This document shows, one piece after another, positions 17,014 through 26,220 of a stretch of DNA of 29,817 nt (its first letter is position 1; every line of letters starts with the position of its first letter). The notes beneath the pieces were generated by a model that made no database searches, was not told the DNA's origin, and saw nothing but the letters and a program-made list of their open reading frames with translations. Source of the DNA: Ochromonadaceae sp. CCMP2298. Its lineage: Eukaryota; Sar; Synurophyceae; Ochromonadales; Ochromonadaceae. The stretch spans positions 1-29,817 of the forward strand of contig MU633683.1 of NCBI GenBank assembly GCA_026770595.1. The letters are read 5' to 3'. Position numbers and translations under genes: made by a program.

Positions 17014-20000
17014 ATGAGCAAGGCATTATTTCGAGCGCCTTCGAGCGCCTTCGATCCCTCCTTCTGGGAAGGTACTATACGTGATGTGTGCTGCTGTGTG
17101 CTGCTTTGTACTGTGTGCTGTGTGCTGCTGTGTGCTGTGTGCTGTGTGCTGTGTACTGCTGTGTACTGTGTGCTGTGTGCTTTCAGCTGTTTTCCCTCTG
17201 CTTTGTGCTGCTGTCTCCTACCTCATCTCTTCTGACTCCTGTCTTTTCTCTGCTACCTCTCTACTCTCTGTGCCCTCTCTGTCTCTCTCGGCTCTCTCTG
17301 CTCTGATATATGGCACTAATCTCCTATTCCCCTACAGAGCTGTACAACATAAAGCTCAACGTACACAGACTCGAGTCAAGCGATCTAGCTATAAGCGCAT
17401 CGCTGAACCTTTCCGGAGGGGGGCGTGGTCAGCCACTCTCCTTCTCCAAAGACTCCTTCGGAGCTCTACAATCGCACGGTCAGCGCGCTGGCACTCTTCG
17501 CAACGTGAATACCGTCGAGGTGAGGGACATCTGCCACGCGATTCGCACAATCTTGAACTTACACTTCTTATCCCTCACCGCTGAAGGAATTTCGAGACTT
17601 GGACAAGAAGACCCTCCTACAGCGCACCTCACTAGCAGTGCTGGAGTCCATCTTTTCCCTCGCTGCAGTACACGACCCAGCGAAGCTCTTCACCTTCGTG
17701 CTGCTGACTTACGCAGACCTCAAGGGATACAGGTTCACGTACTGGTGTGGCATCCCTGCTATCATCCCCGATCAGCCGTTCACTTCAGACCCACCTGGAA
17801 TGCTGAGAGATGCGACGTATGAGGGAGGCTTCAACATCTGCCTATATCTGTACAAGGCTCTCGGCGCTTGGCTGGCTCAGCCGGCCTCTGAGAATCCTCT
17901 GGACAAGCAGCTGCAGTCCGTCTTCGCCCTGAGGTTCATAGACCTGAGTGCTGAAGAGTCGCTGTCTGAGAGTACGTCCGCTGCAGGTGGCGGAGAGGGC
18001 ACAGAGGACGATGGGATCTTGCTGGTGCAGTCGCACGCGCCCGCAGAGTATCAGATGCACCTCGTGGACTCGCAGCGCGCAGAGATTCTAACGCTCAGCC
18101 AGGCATGGCCCCTGCGACACTCGCGGTCTGTGTACTTCGTCGTCATGGATGGCGCGGGGGCGACAAGTGCGGAGGATGCATCTGCGGGAGGCATGAGCTG
18201 GGTCGTGCGCAACTTCCTGACCATGGTGGCAGTGCACAAACCCTCATACGAGCACTCGAGCGATTCTTCAGTGCGCGTTATTGGATTCAGCGGAACTCTT
18301 GCTACGATGATGAACAGGTAAATCCATTCTGTAGTCTCTCTCTTAACATCGTCTTGACACTGCTTTAACGTTGTCTAATTCTCGACCTTTCCTTCGTCCA
18401 CCAGCCAACGCATTCCGGACGTGGAGAACCTCCTGTCCGTATCAGGTAAGAGTGACTAACGCATTTACACTGTCTGCACATCCACACTAACTTCATTCTC
18501 CCTGTACCCTGCAGCAAATTCGGACCAGAGTATTCTGTGCGAATACAACATCCCCGATGGTCTGTACCCGCGTTTGTTTCTACCCGCGCAGGTAGCAGAA
18601 GCAAGCTTGGAGGCGCAGGGGCTGATGGAGCACATGAACGTGGTGGGCTGGGAGACGAATGAAAGGTTCGACGTCATATGATACTCGCATTCTCGAAACA
18701 TATCTTAACTTTTTTCCATTCAGAGGGAAGCCCGGTCCACGCGTTGCCGATCTAACCCAGACTCTGGACAGCGCCTACATCATGTCCCAAGCTGTCGATC
18801 TAAACTTGCGGCTTATGAAGTGGCGGCTCTGGCCCGCTCTGGACACGGACCGGCTGGCTTCCAACTGCAAGTGCCTGCTGTTGGGGGCGGGCACGCTCGG
18901 ATGCGCCGTTGCCAGGTAGGCCGTATCGCTTGTCGCTAATATTTATCGGCAATTCCTAACAGAGCTTCGTCACCAGGGCGCTTCTCGGCTGGGGAGTGAG
19001 GGACATCACGTTTGTAGACAGCGGGATCGTGTCCTACTCGAACCCCGCAAGGCAGTGCCTCTTCGAGTACCAAGACTGCGTCAACCGCTCCTACAAAGCT
19101 GTGGCTGCCGCAGGTGAGCTCATCCATCCAACGACTATCTATCCATGTTTCAATTTATCATTTTATCATTTATCATAGTAATTTTATTGTGACATACCAC
19201 TCTTGGATATATCTCACTTACGAATATGGCTTCCTGCTTCTCAGCCCGCCTGCAGAAGATATTCCCCGGAGTGCGCAGTCGCGGTGTCGTGATGAGCATC
19301 CCCATGCCCGGCCACCCACTACACGCCGCCTCCTCCTCCTCCCCCTCCGACGAAGAAGCCAATTATCTTCAGTTTGTCGAGCTTGTCAACAGCCACGATG
19401 TGATTTTCACCTTGACTGACAGCAGAGAATCGAGGTAAATTCGCTGCCCATTTGCATGATCCCACAATACACATGCATATTCTTAATCAACCTCCCTCCA
19501 CTTGCAGATGGCTACCAACCCTCCTCTGCGCGGCGAACGACAAGTTGCTGATAAATGCAGCCCTCGGATTCGATTCGTATTTAGTGATGCGTCATGGTGG
19601 TAGCAGTGGCATGGTCGTGAATGCCGGCATGAAGGCGTCGACTACTCTGGGCTGCTACTTCTGCAACGATGTGGTAGCCGCTACGAACAGTCAGCGCGAC
19701 CGCAGTCTAGACCAGCAGTGCACAGTCACGAGACCGGGCCTCAGCTTTATCGCTGCTGCGCTAGCGGTCGAGATGATGGTTGCCTTGTTCAACCCGCAGG
19801 CGCGCGAGGTTGGGGAGGGGGAGGGGGAGGGGGAAGGGGACGACACACCCGATGGAGACCACGCCGGCCTAGAGGTGCCGCACCAGATTCGTGGATCGCT
19901 GGCGGGATTCACGCAAATGACCCCTTATGTAAGAACTGCCATGTTAAACCTCTTGTCAACCTCATATTCTTACCCCATCCTTCTGTTATGTTTCTTCACT

Positions 20001-20212
20001 TCACTTAGTCTCCAGCCTTTTCCAACTGTACAGCTTGCTCGAAACAAGTAGTGGACGCCTTTCAGCACGGAGTGGGACAAATCGAACCTGGATTCAACTT
20101 CATCCAACACGTTTGTGCAGATTCTTCTGTTCTGGAATCTGTCAGCGGGATTGCTGAATTAATGGATACTATCGATCTCGATCAATGTGTAGAGTCTGAC
20201 GAAGACTTCTAA
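17014..20212 (+). CDS. ATG7: Autophagy E1-like activating enzyme Atg7
   Basis: Ten exons: 17014-17071, 17338-17519, 17587-18317, 18405-18445, 18515-18665, 18724-18915, 18977-19113, 19245-19434, 19508-19928, 20009-20212; 768 residues. Every junction is GT-AG and keeps the frame. Atg7 activates Atg8 and Atg12 and passes them to Atg3 and Atg10 in the cytosol. The N-terminal domain begins [17 protein letters not shown] and includes [13 protein letters not shown]. The adenylation domain has the ATP-binding loop [15 protein letters not shown] and [15 protein letters not shown]. The catalytic cysteine is in [11 protein letters not shown] (codon 19719-19721, about C632). VPHQIRG and the acidic C-terminal end are also typical. 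A Gly/Glu insert ([12 protein letters not shown]) is encoded by a G-rich tract. Exon 1 encodes only 19 residues plus one base, and intron 1 is the longest in the window. Confidence 0.96.
17085..17180 (+). repeat. TGTGTGC/CTGTGTG low-complexity tract in ATG7 intron 1
   Basis: Degenerate units built from GTGTGCTG and GTACTGTG fill the first half of the 266-base intron. A pyrimidine-rich stretch (about 17190-17300) follows up to the acceptor. Confidence 0.75.
19811..19840 (+). other. Coding-strand G-rich tract, potential G-quadruplex
   Basis: Five runs of four or five G separated by single or double A occur inside ATG7 exon 9, which meets the usual quadruplex pattern. It encodes the Gly-Glu repeat between the catalytic cysteine and the PHQIRG motif. 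Confidence 0.6.
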
Positions 20213-20328
20213 GCCCTCGACAATCGAACAGTTTCTTAGACGCTTGCAGTCTTTCAACGCAGGAAATAGTGTGTACCCTGTACATTAATCATAAATATTC
20301 CTATAAGTTATCTTTGGTCATCACTATC

Positions 20329-20537
20329 CAGTTCGGTCCAAAAGTCGCCAGGTGGGACCAAAAGTCGCCATGCTCCTCAAAAGTGATACATAATGAATAT
20401 ATATTACATTATGACTTAGTAAAAATATATATTACATTATAACATAGTATGTTATAATGTAATATATATTCATTATGTATCACTTTTGAGGAGCATGGCG
20501 CCTTTTGGTCCCACCTGGCGACTTTTGGACCGAACTG
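20329..20537. mobile_element. 209-base foldback / MITE-like element
   Basis: The two ends are 84-base inverted repeats (20329-20412 and 20454-20537) with one mismatch, separated by 41 bases. The ends read CAGTTCGG and CCGAACTG. A second, nested palindrome occupies about 20425-20468 and shares the inner right arm. The outer arms include a duplicated AAAAGTCGCCA. There is no coding capacity and no clear target-site duplication. The CAGT...ACTG ends recall Tc1/mariner-type elements, but the flanking TA is missing, so the family is open. It lies 117 bases after the ATG7 stop. Confidence 0.8.
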
Positions 20538-20829
20538 CAAGTCCCATAAGTTATGGGTCCCCGATTCATAACCTGGGAACCTGGGAACTATTCACCGAGG
20601 CCAAATTCTTTCTTTTGTTGCCTTGCTTTTCACTTGTTGCACAGGTTCCCCTTTTCTGCCTGCTTGACCAACGATCATCACTCCCTCACTCCTCTCCCAG
20701 TCTGTACCCGGCAGATCAAGATCTGCCCGCTGCGAGGAGAGACCCCTTCACTGGCAGAGGTTTTCGGTATCAGGCAGGATTTCCCGGCCCACGGTTGGTT
20801 GAGCTCCTCTGATTCGTACTGTGCTGGCC
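20538..20829. promoter_or_regulatory. Upstream region of the DUF1415 gene
   Basis: Right after the foldback element is an imperfect palindrome CCCATAAGTTATGGG (about 20542-20556). A doubled ACCTGGGAACCTGGGAAC follows at 20571-20588, about 250 bases before the ATG. Confidence 0.4.
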
Positions 20830-22825
20830 ATGACAACGCTGGCGATCCGCATTGCTGCGTTGGTCATTGTTTGCGTGAGATTCGAAGCTGCTGCTTTCCG
20901 CTCTCCTGGCGTCAGAAACTGGATTCACCGGAATGCATTGCTGCGCATGGATGTGGAGGTCGCCTCCGAATTCACGCAGGTACTGCCCGACCCGAAACTC
21001 GTGAAGTTTACACGGCTCCTGACCGATCTTTGGGGCGCAGTTGCTTTCCCGGATGAAAACGAAGAGGTGGATTTTGTACTGAGTGAATACGACCTGGAGC
21101 GGAATCAGATGGAGGGGTTCATTAACCACTTCCAGACTTGTAAAGATTGCGCCGCTGATGGAGCCTTCGTCATGGCAACTCAAAACGACGAGGACAAGGA
21201 CGTCATGAAGTTAACAAATGTGGCGTTCAGCATGCTGACGAATGATGGTGATGATGATAAATGGGGAGGGTGGGATCCCAGTCTGCTCGGAGAGCAGTCG
21301 GCACAGGATCTGTTGCCAATATTCCCCATCGAGGAGGAAGACGACGTGATTATCCAGGACTCGAAGACGTGGGTACGCAAGGTGATTGCTGACTTCGCCG
21401 TGTGCCCGTTCACGGTAGACCCTGACAGAGCAGGAATCCCCATGGGGGGCGTAAGGTACGGCTCGTATGCTTTGCACACTAGAGCGAGTAGAGGTTGCAT
21501 TTCTGCTTGGGGCTCTGAGCACGAAGGCTTCGTAGCTCTCTCGACACGGCATTATGTTGTTGGTAAAGCCTGATTACGTGTTTTGCATCCTATTCCACCT
21601 ATGATTGTTCTGCAGGTACAGCGTGTCTCGCGCGGTGAACCCGGATGAAGCCTTCTTCCGCTACTGGGAGGAAGTACTACTGATGCTGCAGGTAATATAG
21701 GGCATACTTTATGCTATATGCTATATGCTGTATGGTACATGTACATACTGTAAGATGAAGAGAATTTTCTAACTTGTGCCCACGACTCGGCTCAGGTGCC
21801 CGAGAAGCAGGTGGCCACCGTGCTACTGGTCTTTCCAGAGCTCGAACTCTTCGGCAACTACGAACTCTTCGAGGCGTACTGCGAATGGTACGGAATCCCA
21901 CCTGTGTGTTCATTGCTTGATTCGAGTTTACTTCAGTGCCAGCTCTAACCCCTACTGTTTCACATTTTAGTCTGCAAGATGCACTCAGCAAGTCGACAAT
22001 GGGACTGGAGTCGGAAATCCAACTTGTGTTCTTCCACCCCAAGTTCCAGTTCCGAGACGGACAGGAGCGATCAGGGGCAGCGCAAGGCGCCCCTAACTAT
22101 GCTCGCCGAAGTCCTTGGCCGATGATTAATATTCTTCGCACTCCGCAGGTAGGCAGTAACCGATTTCCGTATTATTGTACGCAAGGCTTAATGTCGAGAT
22201 TCTTCTATGCAGGTGCGAGCTGCCCAGAAGGGCGTGCCTACTGGGATCGTGTACAAGCAAAACGAAGAGCGCCTTACTGCCGTGGGGTCTGGTGTCCTCG
22301 AGGTAAGTGTTGCCGTGAGCCCAACGCTTATGTACTTACAATCGCTTGATAACGTACTAAACTCCCTACTCAGAAAATGCTCTACGCGCGAGATTGGACC
22401 GGGTTACCGATGCATACCACGTCTTCGAAAGCGATCCGAAGAGAAATAGAGGTAAGAGTGATTTCCTATTTGCTTTCCAATGGAACCTACTCCAACTCAC
22501 TGCTATCCCCACCTCCCCACCCACACCACCTTACCACCCACACTACCCTCACCATCGCGCTGACCCACAGCTGGCGAAGAGTGAGGACCAGCAAGTCAAC
22601 CTCTTGGACCCCATCCTCACCTCGAGGGATAAGGATAAGGAGCATACGCGTTGTCCGGTAATGCACACAGAGAGTGCTAGCACTGCTAACGTTGTGGACG
22701 TGCGTGAAAATAGCGTCGCGAAATGTCCCGTGTTACACGACAGCGTTGCCGACAGTAGCGCCGCAGTCGAGATTGATTATTTGAAGTTTGCGGATTATGT
22801 TGACAAGTGGATGGAGGAACAGTAA
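20830..22825 (+). CDS. Plastid-targeted DUF1415 family protein
   Basis: Seven exons: 20830-21455, 21616-21691, 21796-21887, 21971-22148, 22213-22302, 22374-22451, 22571-22825; 464 residues. The N-terminus (MTTLAIRIAALVIVCVRFEA, then AAF) is a signal peptide with phenylalanine after the cleavage site, so import into a complex plastid is likely. Residues about 45-175 form an extension with an acidic end. The DUF1415 core begins WVRKVIADFAVCPF (about 181-194) and continues through VRYSVSRAVNPDEAFFRYW, VATVLLVFPE, FFHPKFQFRDGQ and NYARRSPWPMINILR, matching the bacterial family whose function is unknown. After the core comes a tail of about 80 residues with two similar motifs, RCPVMH (22649-22666, C408) and KCPVLH (22721-22738, C432), which fit the heme regulatory motif pattern. 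The first intron is partly open, so a shorter retained-intron product ending at 21573 is conceivable. Confidence 0.88.
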
Positions 22826-22951
22826 ATACTGTAGCGAAACTCACATACTGTATGGTATTAACAAAGGCAAAAAGAAGATGGGTTGTTCGGACCATCCATG
22901 ACCATTCATGGGAATTCTGCTTTCCTCATTACAGCAACTTGCAGGAAAAAT

Positions 22952-24347
22952 TTACGCGTAGTAATCCAGTGAGCCCTTCTTCTTCGCTGCGACTACGTTG
23001 ATCGCCTCCATGAAATCCTCGTGCTTGATGATGGTGGCCTCCCTGCGCAGCGCGATCATGCCAGACTCCACTGCGACCGCCTTCATCTGTGCCCCGTTGA
23101 AGTCCTCAGTGCAGCGCGCCAGCTCGTCAAAGTTCACGTCCTCCAGGTCGACCTTCATCTTCTTAGAGTGGATTCGCAAGATCTGCGCCCGCGCGCCCTC
23201 CCCGGGGTGGGGCAGCTCCACCTTGCGGTCCAGGCGTCCTGACCGGAGCAGCGCGGGATCCAGAGTGTCGGGTCTGTTCGTGGCTGCGATGACCTTAATG
23301 CGGTCGTTCGATGAAAACCCATCCAGCTGATTGAGCAGCTCGAGCATGGTCCTTTGAACCTCTCTATCGCCCGACTGCTCCCCACCGTATCTCTTCGTCC
23401 CAATAGCGTCCAGCTCGTCAATGAAAATGATAGCCCCTCTGCGCCCCTCTTTGTTGATCTTCTCCTTCGCTAGATCGAACGCATCTCGAACCAGCTTTGC
23501 CCCGTCACCGATGTACATCTGCACGAGCTGAGGCCCGGCAAGCTTCAAGAACACGGCGTCTGTGTTTTTCGCACACGCTCTCGCCAGGAGGGTTTTGCCA
23601 GTTCCTGGAGGTCCGTATAGCAGCACCTGCAGTGGAAAGCATTTCCGGTCAGTAAGTGTGTGGCAACCAGGCTGCAAAAAGAAGTGCGATTAAAGTGTAA
23701 TACTAAAAGTCTCTCACCCCCTTCGGCGCCTTGATGCCGATGCTCGTGAACCTCTCCGCCTGCGTCATGGGAAGGACCACTGCCTCGATCAGCTCTTGGA
23801 TTTGCTTGTCAAGGCCGCCTATGTCGGTGTAGTCTTCCGTGGGGGCTTCGTCGACTTCCATTGCCTTGACACGAGAATCGAACTCAGTGGGAAGTTTCTC
23901 CAAGATAATGTAGGAGTCTTTGTTCGTCCCCACCAGCTCGCCAGGAGTCAGTTCGTGCGCCCGTATCAACCCAGGGATAGGGAGGAATACCGTCTGTCGT
24001 GTTGAGGTTTTCACCACTGCGCCCTTGCATTCCGGCGTCAACGAGATATCAGTAGTTGACCCGTCATCTTCGTTGGGATCTACGTACGGCTCAACGATCT
24101 CGATCACATTGGCGACTAAGTACGGCAGGGTCTTGTTCAGCTTGATTTTCTCCTTGTTGTCCTTGATGTGAGCAGTCTGCGTGCTGGATTCATGCTTAAT
24201 TCGCCCAATGTTGGACTTCATAATCCTGATTTCGTTGTCGAGTGCACGAACACGCAGCTTCAGTTCGTCGTTGGAGAGTATCGCCACTTCATCCGCGAAA
24301 GTGTCCGGCTGCTCCCCCCAGACTTCCGCTTCGAGCTCTGCCGCCAT
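22952..24347 (-). CDS. RPT5: 26S proteasome regulatory ATPase Rpt5 (subunit 6A)
   Basis: Two exons, 24347-23718 and 23626-22952, joined at [17 protein letters not shown] across a 91-base phase-0 intron; 434 residues, close to the roughly 439 of human PSMC3. It is one of six AAA ATPases of the proteasome base that unfold substrates and open the core gate. The N-terminal coiled coil (about residues 25-75) and OB domain ([20 protein letters not shown]) are present. The Walker A motif is GPPGTGKT, Walker B is [11 protein letters not shown], and the second region of homology has [19 protein letters not shown]. The C-terminus DYYA is an HbYX-type gate-opening tail. It is divergent from Tim13 and convergent with the DUF1415 gene (126-base gap). 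Confidence 0.97.
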
Positions 24348-24821
24348 GACGATTCAAGTTGATTTCCGAGTTCGGCCGCGAATGTGAGAATGTCTTCTAC
24401 CCCTGTGAATTGTGTCGTCACCAAAGCATCCAGCCAGGGTACCGAATTGCAGATCACGTTGTGGCAATCTCCTTCTTGTCCAGCATCCGCTGCTCCCTTT
24501 GCTCGCTTCTCCGATTTTCTTCTTTGAGATGACCCTTTCCATCTTCCAACAAAAGGGGACGGGAACTCAAGTAGTCAAGGGGACCTGGGAATGAATCGAA
24601 GCTCTGCTTTGTTCTTCTCCCTCGCACACGCCACACATTCTCCACAGAGCACATCCCGCACGTGACGAAGGCCAAGGTCTGTCCACATAATTAACATCTC
24701 CTGGTTGCACAGAGGCCGCGACATTTGTAGCTGCTCGTCCGTAGCATATTTGCCTGCGTAGCCCGAGGCGACTGACCTTTGACATCTTCGCAGCCGGAAC
24801 AGCTTGTGCTTCTCAGGTAAA
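24348..24821. promoter_or_regulatory. Divergent promoter region, Rpt5 / Tim13
   Basis: A 474-base gap between two start codons. ACCTGGGAA at 24583-24591 lies almost midway, about 240 bases from both ATGs. No protein-like frame is seen. Confidence 0.45.
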
Positions 24822-25169
24822 ATGTCAGCACCACCTCCCACCCCTGCCCAGCAGGAGGCATACATGACCCAGCTTCGCCAGCAGGTCCAAACGCAAATGA
24901 TGCAGGAGTTGATGAATAAAATGACCGAGAAGTGCTTCAAGGTACGCAAGAAGTTCTTCGCACTGTCCAGTTTATTCCTCTAACTCACCTCGTCTGTTCT
25001 TGACCACACCATGACCACGCCACGTCTGTTCTTTCAGGTTTGCACTGGAAAGAAAGGAGAACACTTGGACAGCTCGGAATCTCAATGCGTTGTGCACTGC
25101 ATGGATCGCTACATGGAGACCATGCAAGTTGTCAATCAGAGCCTGGTTTCCAGGGGAAATGCGAAGTAA
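24822..25169 (+). CDS. TIM13: Mitochondrial intermembrane-space chaperone Tim13
   Basis: Two exons, 24822-24941 and 25038-25169, with a 96-base phase-0 intron; 83 residues. Small Tim proteins escort hydrophobic precursors across the mitochondrial intermembrane space; Tim13 works with Tim8. The twin CX3C motifs are C38-FKV-C42 and C57-VVH-C61, which form the two disulfides. The context MTEKCFKVCTGKKG and CMDRYMETMQVVNQSLVSR matches Tim13 better than Tim8, Tim9 or Tim10. The intron splits the first CX3C motif. The gene is short and its exons alone are too small for a simple ORF scan. Confidence 0.92.
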
Positions 25170-26220
25170 CCTTGCCAACTGGCCGGGTCTTCTACGGAGT
25201 TACGCCCTTCCGTCTTTTCGGTAAGAGCCAAATGCGATGATCTGAATCTGGTATTTGAAGGCATCACCAATTGCGTGTGCCTTTTGATACAAAGATAGTA
25301 CCATCTTTTATTGCTCGCGTTCGATGGAATGAATTTAGAACATGTCTTCTTTCTCTTTAGCACTCGTGCGATGACGAAACGACTTACCGCTGATTTTTAA
25401 TTATGACCATATATGCATGCGATGCACACTACTCCTGAAATCTTTTTATTTATCGATCATGTTGCGTATCTGACGGAAATCCTTCTCTCTCTCCATCCCC
25501 CTCATTCTCCTCGTGCTGCCTCCAGAAGCAGAATGGACACTCTAATGGCTTCTAAAGCAGCTTTTTCTACTCAACAGTATTTGTGCTAAGTTTACAAGCA
25601 CAGTCAATCATGCATGAAGTGGAGGGAGTAAAGTTAGTCTATTCGTAATTGTAATATGATTGTCCATAGCTTTTTAACGAAACCGTAAATTTGTCGAAAG
25701 TCGTCTCACAAGAGAGTTCTTATAATAGCATACCATGGTCACGTGGAGCATATACATATAGTGTTTGCGAAGATGGTTCACAAGAGGGATAAATTCTGTA
25801 CCCACAATGGAACAAAGCTAAACCGGAGAGCCGTCTATTGGGGAGTCAAAAATACCTATTTAAGCATGCAGTAGCGCTGGGATTTATTATCGAGTAGTCC
25901 CTCCCACAATATAAGAGCAGATCAATGTCGATTACTTGATTTCTCTAATTGGTTCAGTCAACAGGGCGTCCACCCGCCGAACACCCCCCAAACAAGGCCC
26001 CCCTGCCCTTGCCTGGGACAATCCCAAGGGGATCCCGGGAACGGAACGATATTTTTGAAAATTCGAAGTTTGGGAGGAGTGATGAGAAGAAAGAGAGAGA
26101 GAACAAGGAGAGGGCTCTCTCCTACGAGCACTCCCATTCCCCGCCCCCCCCCAAGAGACTTTACAGCCACTCTCTCTCTCTCCCTCTCTCTCTTTTCATT
26201 CTACGTCAACTCGCTCCGAC
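25170..26220. other. Long intergenic region before RPA1
   Basis: About 1,050 bases. Bases 25250-25930 are A+T-rich and hold no protein-like frame or recognisable RNA gene. Bases 25960-26160 are C-rich and purine-rich by turns and look like the RPA1 promoter and 5' UTR, with GCCTGGGACA at 26011-26020 and CCCGGGAAC at 26034-26042. Confidence 0.6.
26169..26200 (+). promoter_or_regulatory. CT-rich tract just before RPA1
   Basis: An almost pure run of CT dinucleotides ends about 20 bases before the RPA1 ATG. Such pyrimidine tracts often lie near transcription starts or in 5' UTRs; a function here is inferred. Confidence 0.4.

Noticed and set aside
20329-20537. Rho-independent terminator or tRNA-like structure
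   Set aside because: The arms are 84 bases in a eukaryotic spacer and there is no cloverleaf; a foldback element fits better.
21456-21573. Treating the first DUF1415 exon as a complete 248-residue gene
   Set aside because: The family core continues in the next six exons with conserved GT-AG junctions, so the stop at 21573 lies in an intron.
25170-26220. tRNA or other RNA gene in the longest gap
   Set aside because: I searched by eye for A/B-box-like sequences and cloverleaf pairing and found none.
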